Both the position numbers and the translations under genes were made by a program. A stretch of DNA of 64,000 bases. Source: JBAXTZ01 sp041666525 (GTDB lineage: Bacteria; Bacillota; Negativicutes; JBAXTZ01). Shown here one piece after another: positions 24,322 to 32,858 of the stretch. Position 1 is the first letter of the stretch. Every line of letters begins with the position of its first letter. The stretch lies in assembly GCA_041666525.1 (NCBI GenBank), contig JBAYGT010000010.1, forward strand, positions 13,871 to 77,870, given 5' to 3'. The notes below the pieces were generated by a model, which was not told the origin of the DNA, ran no database searches, and saw only the letters and a program-made list of their open reading frames with translations.

Positions 24322-26079
24322 ATGCGCACTACTGAACATAACGGAGTTTTTGCACAAATACGGCAATACTCCAAAAGCATATTATCGCATGACAACACAC
24401 TGCTGGCCTGGCTGATTTTGTTGACGTTGCTCATTGCGGTAGCGGAAGCGGCCGAATTGTGGTTGCTTGTTCCTTGCATGGCTTTTTTCGGCGTGAGTAC
24501 CGGAACGGCTGGCGCGCCGGAGTTTGTCACCCGGCTGCTCACCGGTGTTGATGGCAAATATGCACTGTTGTTGCTGTTGGTTGCGTATCTCACGATTAAT
24601 TTCGCTCTGGCTCTTATGCAAAAAAAGCAAAGCGTTGCAAGCATGTCATTTCGGGCCGGATTTTCACGCAGCCTCAGTAATCAGCTTTATAAAGCTTTCG
24701 CCAATGCCCGGTGGCAGTATATTATTACCAAACGTCGCACCGACGTGGTTCATGCGCTGACTAACGATTTGCGCAACATCGATATGGGAACATATCTTGT
24801 CATCCAGTTCCTCTCAATGTTGCCTATAGCCTTAGCGCAATTATTGCTGGCTTTTTTTCTGTCACCTAAAATTACTGCCCTGACCATCGCTTTGAGCGCG
24901 GTGTTCTTTTTTGCGCTGCGCAAAAGCAACGACAAACTCAATACCTGTGCCATGAACATGCACGGGTTGCAGCAGAACAGCATCAAATTAGTCAGCGAGC
25001 ATCTTGCCGGAATTAAGGAAGTAAAAAGCTATGGCGTAGAAGCTGCACAGATAGACAACTTCACGCACACCAACCAAGCGGTCGAACAGCAATATATTCA
25101 GTTTGCCCGGATTTTCAGCAAAACCGGTTTCATCTACAAAACTGGTGCGGCCTTGGCGGTTTGTCTGTTTCTCATAGTAGCGTTAGTAATCATGAAGACG
25201 CCACTCGCCGGACTGGTGATAATAATCGTCATTTTTTCGCGCATTTGGCCGTTTCTGTCCACCGTACAAACCAGTTTTCAGTTTTCGATAATGATGTTGC
25301 CGTCCTGGAACAATTTCCAAACCTGGCTGGACGAGTGCCTTAACGCCGAAGAATTCCCTTGCGCCGATTGTAGCGGCAACCGTGTTGAACTGGCGGACTC
25401 TATCCGCTTGGATAAGGTATCGTTTGGCTATAACGGCCAGCAACCGTCAGTAATAGATGAGCTGTCGCTGGAATTGAAGCGGGGCAGCATTACTGCCCTG
25501 ACCGGACCGTCTGGTTCGGGAAAGAGCACACTGGCTGATTTGTTGCTGGGTTTGCTGACACCACAACAGGGACAGGTACTCCTCGATGGCGCGCCCTTGA
25601 CCGGGCAACTACTGGCGGACTGGCGCAACAGTATTGGCTATGTCCCGCAGGAAACCGTTCTCTTCAGCGGCACGATTCGCGACAATCTGCTCTTGGCCAA
25701 ACCGGACGCTGGCGACGACGAACTGCACGAGGCAGTGCAACTTGCCGCAGCGGACTTCATCGCTCAACTCCCTGCCGGGCTGGACACCGATCTGGGCGAA
25801 CGCGGCAGCGGCCTGTCCGGCGGTGAAAAACAGCGCATCGCACTCGCACGCGCCTTCCTGCGTAAACCGGCGTTGCTCGTCCTCGACGAAGCCACCAGCG
25901 CACTGGATATCGACAATGAATTGCGTATCAAACAAGCCTTAAGCAATTTGCGCGGCAAAACCACCGTACTGCTCATCGCCCATCGGCCGGCGCTGCTCGA
26001 AGCAGTTGACACGATAGTTGCACTCGAAGACGGTCGCATTCAACAAACTACCCTTCAACATAATCTAACACAACTCTAA
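24322..26079 (+). CDS. ABC exporter (membrane domain fused to ATPase), peptide export
   Basis: The 585-residue half-transporter has five to six membrane segments in residues 30-310 and a C-terminal ATPase: Walker A GPSGSGKST near residue 393, Q-loop VPQETVLFSG, signature LSGGEKQRIALARAF near 500, Walker B LLVLDEATSALD and the H-loop IAHRP. It has no N-terminal C39 peptidase, in line with precursors lacking a GG motif. AAAGGAG precedes the ATG. It should export the modified peptides of this cluster as a homodimer. Its stop codon lies within the repeat array of the next promoter. Confidence 0.88.
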   Translation: MRTTEHNGVFAQIRQYSKSILSHDNTLLAWLILLTLLIAVAEAAELWLLVPCMAFFGVSTGTAGAPEFVTRLLTGVDGKYALLLLLVAYLTINFALALMQKKQSVASMSFRAGFSRSLSNQLYKAFANARWQYIITKRRTDVVHALTNDLRNIDMGTYLVIQFLSMLPIALAQLLLAFFLSPKITALTIALSAVFFFALRKSNDKLNTCAMNMHGLQQNSIKLVSEHLAGIKEVKSYGVEAAQIDNFTHTNQAVEQQYIQFARIFSKTGFIYKTGAALAVCLFLIVALVIMKTPLAGLVIIIVIFSRIWPFLSTVQTSFQFSIMMLPSWNNFQTWLDECLNAEEFPCADCSGNRVELADSIRLDKVSFGYNGQQPSVIDELSLELKRGSITALTGPSGSGKSTLADLLLGLLTPQQGQVLLDGAPLTGQLLADWRNSIGYVPQETVLFSGTIRDNLLLAKPDAGDDELHEAVQLAAADFIAQLPAGLDTDLGERGSGLSGGEKQRIALARAFLRKPALLVLDEATSALDIDNELRIKQALSNLRGKTTVLLIAHRPALLEAVDTIVALEDGRIQQTTLQHNLTQL

Positions 26080-26129
26080 CTAATACCTTAACCTATCCAA
26101 ACCATAGCCCGGACAAGTCAGGTTATACT
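26065..26129 (+). promoter_or_regulatory. activator-type promoter of the radical SAM maturase
   Basis: CTAAC at 26065, CTAAC at 26076 and CTTAAC at 26087 are 11 bp apart, and TATACT (26124-26129) follows the third unit by 32 bases. The geometry equals that of the two precursor promoters. The first two repeats overlap the end of the exporter gene. Confidence 0.75.
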
Positions 26130-26160
26130 AATTTCAGACCGAATGATTTTTGGAGGGAAG

Positions 26161-27591
26161 ATGTTCACTATATTACGATCGTACTTTGATACACCCTATC
26201 TCTATGACGCAAGCAATAATGATTTTTTTCAGCTGGACGAAAACTCGTTCAATACTTTGGTTACGGCCGGCGGCAAAGTAAGCGGCTGTACTGACGCAAA
26301 ACTGCAAAAAGATTTAATCGAGGCCGGCGTCAGCGACGAACCACTGCCGGTTATCAGCGTTCAGGAGTTTACCGACAAATTCAACGGTTTTCTAAATAAA
26401 ACTTCCGGCAACATCGGTAAAATAACTTTCAGCATGACCGAGCGTTGCAACCTGCGCTGCAAATACTGCATTTATTCCGGCAACTACGAAAACGAACGCG
26501 TACATGCAACCGCAGGAAATGACCTGACCGTAGAAACTGCAAACAAAGCTCTCGATCATTTCCTGAGCCAGCCACAAAAACCCGGCTTCATTATTTTTTA
26601 CGGCGGTGAAGCGCTGTTGAATTTCCCGGTGTTGCAGCACATGGTTGAGCGCACAAAAAAAGAAAGTCCGGACACCGGTTTCAGCATTACCACCAACGCG
26701 CTTCTGCTCAATGAGCCTGAGAAACTCGATTATCTCATCAACAACAATTTTATGCTAAACATCAGCTTCGACGGACCGCAGCAGGAAACTGCGCGTGTTG
26801 ACCACCGCGGTCACGGAACCTATGCTCGGTTACTCGAAATTCTGCAAACTATCTATGATCGTGACAAAAATTACTTTAACAACAACGTAGTCATAAACAT
26901 CGTCTTGTCGCCAATGCATTCGCTGCTGGAAATAAAAGCTTACTTCGATGAACAGCCGCTTTTCGCCGAATGTACGCTCAATCCGATTTTCAACTATGAC
27001 CCGGATAACATTTACGCAAAAACCTATGGCCTCGAACAACAACAGCAAACCAACATACGCGAATTAGAGGTGTTGCGTCACGAATTCGCGACTGATTACA
27101 CGAAGGCATCACCTTTTCTTAAAGGTGTTTTCTTGCAACAGATGCAAAGCATTAACCAACGGTTTTCTGGCAAAACCACCAATCTGCCGCTACATTCCTG
27201 CTGTTTGCCCGGCAAAGGCACAATGTTTGTAAACAGCCACGGCGCACTAGGCATGTGCGAGCGTGCCGAAAAAATCATTCTTGGCACGGTCGATGATTTT
27301 TCTACAGTTGAAGCCATCGCGGCGCAAACATTAGAAACCTATCGCAGCCTGGTAGAAAAGCACTGCACAGATTGCTGGGCCAATAAAATTTGCACGCGCT
27401 GTTTTGCGACAGTAGACCGCGGCGACCTCGGCGAAAGCACGTTCATCCGCGATTGTGAGCGACTGCGCAAGGTTTACGAGCGGCAATTGCAAATGTTTCT
27501 TACCATCAAGGAGCAAAACGAAAGCGCTCTTGATGAGCTGGAAAACTATAGCGGCGACCCGAACGAACTGCCGCGCGATTTGACAATGTAA
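26161..27591 (+). CDS. radical SAM/SPASM peptide maturase
   Basis: Starting at the ATG after GGAGGGAAG, the 476-residue enzyme has an N-terminal peptide-recognition-like region (residues 1-85), the radical SAM cluster motif CNLRCKYC with Cys96, Cys100 and Cys103, then GGEALLNF and the ISFDGP strand. The C-terminal part is a SPASM domain for auxiliary Fe-S clusters (CCLPGKGTMFVNSHGALGMCE, then CTDCWANKICTRC and a later Cys). Such enzymes form thioether or C-C links in small peptides. Adjacent precursors with CLxC motifs suggest cysteine-based sactionine or ranthipeptide-type links, which is inference. Confidence 0.9.
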   Translation: MFTILRSYFDTPYLYDASNNDFFQLDENSFNTLVTAGGKVSGCTDAKLQKDLIEAGVSDEPLPVISVQEFTDKFNGFLNKTSGNIGKITFSMTERCNLRCKYCIYSGNYENERVHATAGNDLTVETANKALDHFLSQPQKPGFIIFYGGEALLNFPVLQHMVERTKKESPDTGFSITTNALLLNEPEKLDYLINNNFMLNISFDGPQQETARVDHRGHGTYARLLEILQTIYDRDKNYFNNNVVINIVLSPMHSLLEIKAYFDEQPLFAECTLNPIFNYDPDNIYAKTYGLEQQQQTNIRELEVLRHEFATDYTKASPFLKGVFLQQMQSINQRFSGKTTNLPLHSCCLPGKGTMFVNSHGALGMCERAEKIILGTVDDFSTVEAIAAQTLETYRSLVEKHCTDCWANKICTRCFATVDRGDLGESTFIRDCERLRKVYERQLQMFLTIKEQNESALDELENYSGDPNELPRDLTM

Positions 27592-27607
27592 CACGGATTT
27601 TTTCACG

Positions 27608-27672
27608 CTAACACAATTCTAACGCAATACTTACTTTACGCAAACCAACGCCTGCCAAATCAAGCCTATAAT
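27608..27672 (+). promoter_or_regulatory. activator-type promoter of peptide precursor B
   Basis: CTAAC at 27608, CTAAC at 27619 and CTTAC at 27630 are 11 bp apart; TATAAT (27667-27672) follows after 32 bases. The first transcribed bases (ACAGAAAACAA) are the same as for precursor A. Confidence 0.75.
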
Positions 27673-27713
27673 GAGTACAGAAAACAAAATAAATATTTAA
27701 GGAGAACAAAATC

Positions 27714-27815
27714 ATGTTGAAAAAAGTTTACACTGGGAAAAGCCATTCTGCCAGCAACGGCTGCCTGAAATGTCTTATAAACGTCATTATGCTTGCAACA
27801 TCCATGCCGCACTAA
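27714..27815 (+). CDS. putative RiPP precursor B, 33 residues
   Basis: AAGGAG precedes a 33-codon frame that starts MLKKVYTGKSHSASNGCLKC and ends INVIMLATSMPH. It shares residues 1-6 and the CLxC motif at 17-20 with precursor A, while the rest differs; it lacks Cys7 and the proline-rich tail. It has its own promoter of the same design and a strong terminator. The pattern suggests a two-peptide product or two parallel peptides handled by one maturase. Confidence 0.75.
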   Translation: MLKKVYTGKSHSASNGCLKCLINVIMLATSMPH

Positions 27816-27840
27816 TACCATTAACATCCCTGCCGCCTGT

Positions 27841-27876
27841 AATAAGCCCTTCTTAAGGAAGGGCTTATTTTTTTAG
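27841..27876 (+). terminator. terminator ending the peptide cluster (bidirectional)
   Basis: The perfect 12-bp stem AATAAGCCCTTC/GAAGGGCTTATT has loop TTAAG and a T tail. It lies between convergent transcripts and probably also ends the histidine kinase mRNA. Confidence 0.9.
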
Positions 27877-27882
27877 GAATTA

Positions 27883-29367
27883 TCAGGCAACAGTTTTAAC
27901 TCCGCCCAGAACAACGGTGAATTCCGAACCTTTATCCACCACACTGCTGACGGAAATACTGCCACCGAGCAACTCAGCGATTTGTCGAACAATCGCCAAC
28001 CCTAACCCTGAACCTTTAATCGTCTGCGAATGAGATTTGTCGGCACGATAAAACCGGTCGAATATCCGCGGCAGGTCTTCCGGGGCAATCCCGACACCGG
28101 TATCGCGCACTTTGAAGATAACCCGGTCAGCATCAGCTTCTAATGTAGCCGTTATCGTTCCGCCGGCCGGCGTATATTTCGCAGCATTTTCCAACAAATT
28201 GTGCAAAACCTGTACCAACAACGGCTCATTCGAATTAATGAATAAATGTGCGGGAAAAGCAGTTTCAAAGCAAAGCCGTTTTTCGGCATAAACGCGGCTG
28301 ATTTCGCGGATCTGTTCGTCTGCCGCCGCTGCAATATCTACCACTGCTCCAACAAACTGTGCCTTGTCCATACTCTCCAACCGTGTTAGCAGCAACAACG
28401 CGTCCGTTGTTTTTTGCATCCGCTCGCAATTTTTGAGAATAGTCTCGCCAAACTCTTTCACCTCGTCTGCAGTGGCGATTCCGCCCGCCAGCGCTTGCGC
28501 GTGCGAACTGATTACCGTAAGCGGTGTGCGCAACTGGTGCGAAGCATTCGCGGAAAACATTATCTGCTGCATGTTAAGTTTCTCTAGCTCCTCGATGTAA
28601 TAGTTCAAGTGCTCGGCAATCGTCTGCAACTCATTGCCGGTTGCAAGTTCCAGCTTGCGCGGCTTCGGATTTTGGGCTTCATGAGACAGGTAGTCGTTAA
28701 TAACATTGATACTGTTGAGAATTTTCCTGATAAAAAATCTCAGCGAAAATACCAAAATAATGAATGCGGCCAAAACCATCAACAAGACATTATAAGCCAC
28801 TTCAGTGTATATCTGAAAAATATGCGGCGCCTGGGCAGCGGTTATCAACGTATATTTTTGATGCTGCGCGTCAATGTCAAAGGTAACTGCGCGAATAAAT
28901 GTGGTCTGAAACAGCTGCTCAAACAGATTGGTCGGATTGTCATCCACGACCGCCCCGCCCGCTTTGTCGGCGAGTTCGTTCCAGTATGCAATATCCTCTG
29001 CCGTGAGATTGTAGCCCGACCCGGTGGAATTATACAGTACATGCTGACTGCCATCGAGAACAACACTATTTTCATAGTCGGTGAATTGTGCCGCGCGCAG
29101 CAAATCCTGAATCACCGGCTTATACAACATTGTTTTGGATTTATTGGTATCGGAATTGGTCAAATCCTTTACCAGCGTACTCAGCGCACGCGAAGTCATC
29201 AAAGCCGCTTCCGAAAAATTGTTCTGCCATGATTTCTGGGTTTTGTACATCGCCGAACCGATAATAACCACCGAAAGCAACAGTAACACCGCTAGCAGCG
29301 ACCAGAGCAACCGAACGAAAAGCTGCCGTTCTAGTTTACTCATCCCCAAAATCAAGCCCTTGTTCAT
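27883..29367 (-). CDS. sensor histidine kinase of the peptide-cluster two-component system
   Basis: With the start at 29367 (GAGGTGA upstream) the protein has about 494 residues. A first membrane helix (about 17-38) is followed by an extracytoplasmic sensing region of about 145 residues, a second helix (VLLMVLAAFIILVFSLRFF), a HAMP-like linker, the HisKA H-box SANASHQLRTPLTVIS and an ATPase domain with VLHNLLENAAKY, DTGVGI, FDRFYRAD and GSGLGLAIV. It overlaps or abuts the regulator gene, which is transcribed first. It lies tail to tail with the peptide cluster and probably senses an envelope signal, possibly the peptide itself. Confidence 0.9.
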   Translation of the reverse strand: MNKGLILGMSKLERQLFVRLLWSLLAVLLLLSVVIIGSAMYKTQKSWQNNFSEAALMTSRALSTLVKDLTNSDTNKSKTMLYKPVIQDLLRAAQFTDYENSVVLDGSQHVLYNSTGSGYNLTAEDIAYWNELADKAGGAVVDDNPTNLFEQLFQTTFIRAVTFDIDAQHQKYTLITAAQAPHIFQIYTEVAYNVLLMVLAAFIILVFSLRFFIRKILNSINVINDYLSHEAQNPKPRKLELATGNELQTIAEHLNYYIEELEKLNMQQIMFSANASHQLRTPLTVISSHAQALAGGIATADEVKEFGETILKNCERMQKTTDALLLLTRLESMDKAQFVGAVVDIAAAADEQIREISRVYAEKRLCFETAFPAHLFINSNEPLLVQVLHNLLENAAKYTPAGGTITATLEADADRVIFKVRDTGVGIAPEDLPRIFDRFYRADKSHSQTIKGSGLGLAIVRQIAELLGGSISVSSVVDKGSEFTVVLGGVKTVA

Positions 29368-29374
29368 CTTCAAA

Positions 29375-30076
29375 TCACCTCTGCGCGTCCAACCGATAAC
29401 CGCGGCCGCGAACATTGACAAGCGCACCGACAAACTCCGGGCATTTTGCGAGCTTTTCACGCAATTTGCTCAAGTGGTAATCGACCGTACGGGTTTCTTC
29501 AAAATCGTAACCCCAGACATGATTCAATATATCGTCCCGGCTGTGCAATTTGTTCGGTTGCTCGAGAAAAAACTTCAGCAGATCAAACTCCTTTGGCGTA
29601 AGTTCTACCGGTACACCGTCGATAGCGGCGCTAAACTCGGCTGGTTTAAGCTCAAGGTTGTGAAAAACCAATGTATGCACCACCCTATCAGCCGGTGATT
29701 CAGGTTTTGCCGCACGCTGCAGCAGCGCCTTAACCTGCATCTGCAGGTGCACGAATTTGAACGGCTTGTTAATGTAACTGTCGGCTCCGGCTTCAAAACA
29801 TTTCATAATGTCCAAATCATCCGAGAGCGCCGTCAGCATAATTACCGGAATAAATTTGCCGTTAGCGCTTTTTCGTATTTCCTTCAACGCCGACAGGCCG
29901 TCGAGCACCGGCATCATGCAATCCAAAATAATCAGCGCCGGTACGGAATTTTTGACAGCCGTCAACGCTTCCCGGCCATTGTTGGCTTCCACAAAATCAT
30001 AGCCTTCACCGCGCAAGCATAACTTAACCGAGTTGCGAATATCTTGTTCGTCATCGACAATCAAAATGCTTTGCAT
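29375..30076 (-). CDS. OmpR/PhoB-family response regulator
   Basis: The 233-residue regulator has a receiver domain (ILIVDDEQDIR, phospho-acceptor Asp in LIILDCMMPVLDG, the Thr in IMLTALSDD, the Lys in YINKPF) and a winged-helix DNA-binding domain (ELTPKEFDLLKFFLEQPNKLHSRDDIL, then TRTVDYHLSKLREKL and RGRGYRLD). OmpR-family proteins bind tandem 11-bp repeats. Exactly such triplets lie upstream of the three promoters of the neighbouring peptide cluster, so it is their likely activator. Its own promoter region shows no such repeats. Confidence 0.92.
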   Translation of the reverse strand: MQSILIVDDEQDIRNSVKLCLRGEGYDFVEANNGREALTAVKNSVPALIILDCMMPVLDGLSALKEIRKSANGKFIPVIMLTALSDDLDIMKCFEAGADSYINKPFKFVHLQMQVKALLQRAAKPESPADRVVHTLVFHNLELKPAEFSAAIDGVPVELTPKEFDLLKFFLEQPNKLHSRDDILNHVWGYDFEETRTVDYHLSKLREKLAKCPEFVGALVNVRGRGYRLDAQR

Positions 30077-30115
30077 AGTAACCGCCCCGCTTTCATATAA
30101 AATTTCATTGTTAAA

Positions 30116-30802
30116 TCAGGTTCTGTTTACAAGCAACTTCCGGTCAAACTGTTCAAAAGAAGTTACTGTCACTTTGACACCGGGCAACTGTTCATATTTT
30201 TGGCGAACTTCCACCGGACACAGGCCGATAATGTACCCGATTCCGGCGGCATTCGCCGCGGCGATACCCGAAACAGCATCCTCGACGACTATACATTCAG
30301 CCGGCAACAAGCCGATTTTTTGCACCGCGCGCAAATAGATGTCCGGCGCCGGTTTTCCGGGAAAACTGCCGTCATCATACACCACTTGCTCAAAATCAAA
30401 CCAGTTAGCCAAATTCAGGTGTTCGAAAAAAAACCGCAGATTAACTATTTCCGAGGCCGTCGCTATTGTCCGGGGAATATTATTAGCCTTGAGATAGTCC
30501 AAAAACTCACGCGCGCCCGGCGACAGCACGAAACCATCCCAATTCAAACATTTTTCACGGTACAACCGTTCTTTTTCTTCACCCAGCGCCAGCGCTTCTC
30601 CAACACTCAATTCCCGTGATTGAATATATTCCAAAACATATTTGTTCACCCGACCGTGCAAATGCTGCTCAATTTCTTGCGCGCTTAACGGTGTCCCGCG
30701 TTCCTGTTCAGCGTATTCCGACCAAACCAATTCGTGCAAATGGCTGTCCCACAATAGTACGCCGTTAAAATCAAAAATCATGCCCTTAAATTTAGTTTTC
30801 AT
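30116..30802 (-). CDS. HAD-superfamily phosphatase (beta-phosphoglucomutase-like)
   Basis: The 228-residue protein begins MKTKFKGMIFDFNGVLLWDS, HAD motif I with the nucleophile in FDFNG, then has a helical cap, motif II around TIATASE, Lys in FPGKPAPDIYL and motif IV in VVEDAVSGIAAANAAG. This is the subfamily I layout of beta-phosphoglucomutases and phosphoglycolate-type phosphatases. The ATG at 30802 has AAGGGAG in front and is preferred over an upstream GTG. The substrate is unknown; it lies just after the thioredoxin-like gene. Confidence 0.85.
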   Translation of the reverse strand: MKTKFKGMIFDFNGVLLWDSHLHELVWSEYAEQERGTPLSAQEIEQHLHGRVNKYVLEYIQSRELSVGEALALGEEKERLYREKCLNWDGFVLSPGAREFLDYLKANNIPRTIATASEIVNLRFFFEHLNLANWFDFEQVVYDDGSFPGKPAPDIYLRAVQKIGLLPAECIVVEDAVSGIAAANAAGIGYIIGLCPVEVRQKYEQLPGVKVTVTSFEQFDRKLLVNRT

Positions 30803-30820
30803 CTTTCTGGCTCCCTTCAC

Positions 30821-31081
30821 TCAAACTAGCGCTTGCTCAAACACCCTGCGCACAACTTCTTTATCAACCGCACCTTCATACACCTTTAAACCATCAACAT
30901 AAAAACAAGGCACATAGTAATAATCGAAGCTATTCGCAAATTTTTCTTCTTTCTCTTCATCAATCATCTGCACTTTAACGCGGTTAAACTCCGGCTGTTC
31001 GACAAGTAATTCAGCGATTATTTTCCGGGCTTTTTGGCAATGCGGGCAATGTTCCAAAATGAATAATTGAATTGCTTTCAC
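30821..31081 (-). CDS. small thioredoxin/glutaredoxin-like protein
   Basis: The 86-residue protein has a CPHC redox motif (LFILEHCPHCQKARKII) and the cis-proline region YYYVPCFYVDG, so it is a thioredoxin-fold protein with an extra cysteine beside the cis-Pro. The GTG at 31081 has AAGGAG seven bases upstream, which decides the start over an ATG overlapping the CDGSH gene. The small size resembles glutaredoxin-like NrdH or thioredoxin-like redox partners. It may repair or supply electrons to its Fe-S neighbour. Confidence 0.8.
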   Translation of the reverse strand: MKAIQLFILEHCPHCQKARKIIAELLVEQPEFNRVKVQMIDEEKEEKFANSFDYYYVPCFYVDGLKVYEGAVDKEVVRRVFEQALV

Positions 31082-31091
31082 AATATACTCC

Positions 31092-31787
31092 TTAGCTTTC
31101 ATTCTCTCTGAATTCAATTTTGCAGTGCATTCCGTCACAAAACGGTTTATTGGCAGATTGACCGCAGCGGCAGAGCGCTACGCGGTTTCGCTGTTCATAG
31201 AATTGACCGTCGGCTGCCTCAACGGCAATACCGCCTTTTAGCCAAAGCGGCCCACTGACATTATGCGCCGGGTCATCGAGCAAACTTATCGTCGGCAAAA
31301 ATTCCGGTTCAATCGGTTTACCGGTTGCCTTATCCCACGCCACCAGCCGCCCAGATGGACAATTTCCTGCCTCTTCGATGGCCATATCCCTTGATTGCGT
31401 GTCCCCGGAATGCTCCGTCAATGTCCACGCGTCGCCGCACCGATGGCAAAATAACGCAGCAGAACACAGTTTTTCATTGTCAGTAAGCTCTAATCCTGGA
31501 CCAACATACTTTTTCGCATTGTTTAGATAGTTTTCGCGTACAGCGGTTTCCGTCCCATCAAAATTAGTTGCGTAATGTCCGCCATCACAGAACGGTTTGC
31601 TCTTTGATTTACCGCAACGACATAAACCGTAACTTTCCGGCACCGCGACTTCGGTAGTTTGCTCCCAGCTAACCGGAAGGTTATCGCTATCGAGGCGCGT
31701 CGTTTCTCGAATTAGCGGTATCGCGCCCGAAACAAAATATGGACCATCCTGAATGACTTTTAGCTTTTGCTTTTTTGCTTCACTCAT
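31092..31787 (-). CDS. CDGSH iron-sulfur protein with two CDGSH motifs
   Basis: The 231-residue protein has an N-terminal CDGSH-type motif LCRCGKSKSKPFCDGGH and a second one near the C terminus (LCRCGQSANKPFCDGMH). Each can bind a 2Fe-2S cluster with three Cys and one His. Between them lies an Fer4_19-like segment (LCSAALFCHRCGDAW, then GNCPSGRL). Proteins of this type are cytoplasmic redox or cluster-transfer factors. The start codon overlaps the preceding GNAT gene's stop, and the thioredoxin-like gene follows closely. Confidence 0.88.
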   Translation of the reverse strand: MSEAKKQKLKVIQDGPYFVSGAIPLIRETTRLDSDNLPVSWEQTTEVAVPESYGLCRCGKSKSKPFCDGGHYATNFDGTETAVRENYLNNAKKYVGPGLELTDNEKLCSAALFCHRCGDAWTLTEHSGDTQSRDMAIEEAGNCPSGRLVAWDKATGKPIEPEFLPTISLLDDPAHNVSGPLWLKGGIAVEAADGQFYEQRNRVALCRCGQSANKPFCDGMHCKIEFRENES

Positions 31788-32401
31788 TTTTCAATCTCCA
31801 ACACCTTTAAAATGTTTTCAATCGGGTAACGCATAATCTGCTTCCATTTCGAACATCGTTTAGCAATTGCAAAACCCGCCCGAAGATAAGATTGCGGCAC
31901 CCCGGTCCAGAGAAATGCCGCCGGAACTTTAGCACCATAAGGAACAGCCGGATAAGCCTCGACAATGCTTCCGCCCTGCAACCGGCAATATTCAACCGCT
32001 GCTTTAATAAGCTCGGTTGACAATCCCTGACGCCGGTTGTTCTTGCCCAAAAATATACAGACAATCGACCATACCAATTGATCATCGATTGGTTGCAGCG
32101 TCCGCGAATATTGCAACCGCACAAACTGTTCTCTGGGCGCAACCGAGCACCAGCCAACTGGCTGTCCGTCAATATAACCCAACACGCCCAGCGGTTGTCC
32201 GGCTTCAACCAGTTGCCGTATTGCTTCCTTATTCTGTTCACCTTTCTGCCGCTCGAATTCGGCTTTTTTCAGCCGCCAGGACATGCACCAGCAACCACCG
32301 CAGGCTCCCCGCTCGCCCAGCAGCGTCACAAAATCATTCCAATTTGTTTGTGTCAGCGGACGAGCTTCAAAATGCTTATCGCGATTGGTATAAACTGGCA
32401 T
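31784..32401 (-). CDS. GNAT-family N-acetyltransferase
   Basis: The 205-residue protein has the acetyl-CoA site around IVCIFLGKNNRRQGLSTELIKAAVEYCR and a GVLGYIDGQPVGWCSVAPRE strand pair typical of this GNAT subgroup. A Cys-rich GGCWCMSWR segment near residue 38 is characteristic of the group. It overlaps the CDGSH gene by four bases and is probably cotranscribed with it. Substrate unknown. Confidence 0.8.
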   Translation of the reverse strand: MPVYTNRDKHFEARPLTQTNWNDFVTLLGERGACGGCWCMSWRLKKAEFERQKGEQNKEAIRQLVEAGQPLGVLGYIDGQPVGWCSVAPREQFVRLQYSRTLQPIDDQLVWSIVCIFLGKNNRRQGLSTELIKAAVEYCRLQGGSIVEAYPAVPYGAKVPAAFLWTGVPQSYLRAGFAIAKRCSKWKQIMRYPIENILKVLEIEK

Positions 32402-32418
32402 AAGTTTTTTTTCATCCT

Positions 32419-32787
32419 TTATTTGCTCTCAATTTCTGCTTTTGTACGTGCATGAATTTCGGCAATCAGCTCACCGACATTACGATGCAGGGCTTTTAAC
32501 TCAACAAGTTCGTCTTTTACAAAACTGAGCTCAGCCATAACTGTATCATGCGTTTCCTGAAGAATTTTTTCTTGCCGCTCACCACTAATTTTTGCCACAA
32601 ACGCCAGCACTGGTAACGCCACGCCCTGAAAAAAGGTTTGCACTGAATACTGCACCCATTCCAAAGCACTTTGCGGCGTTTGAAAAAACAAAATTGATAA
32701 AGTCAGAAAAGTAACGGCATAAAACATTGCAACCGTCGCCAGCCAATAAGCCAGTTTTTGAGCTAACCAGGCATTGAATTTTTTCAC
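32419..32787 (-). CDS. small membrane protein with two helices and a coiled-coil tail
   Basis: The 122-residue protein has two membrane helices (about 14-35 and 45-65, YAVTFLTLSILFF and VALPVLAFVAKI) and a charged helical tail (LSFVKDELVELKALHRN). The plan resembles the low-affinity iron permease/DUF1003 type of small membrane proteins, but no diagnostic motif is visible. Function unknown. Confidence 0.6.
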   Translation of the reverse strand: MKKFNAWLAQKLAYWLATVAMFYAVTFLTLSILFFQTPQSALEWVQYSVQTFFQGVALPVLAFVAKISGERQEKILQETHDTVMAELSFVKDELVELKALHRNVGELIAEIHARTKAEIESK

Positions 32788-32858
32788 AAATTTACCTCTT
32801 TCGGCGTCTGATTACATAACAACTTACACCAATCGCGATTCTTATCACAGAAAATTTA

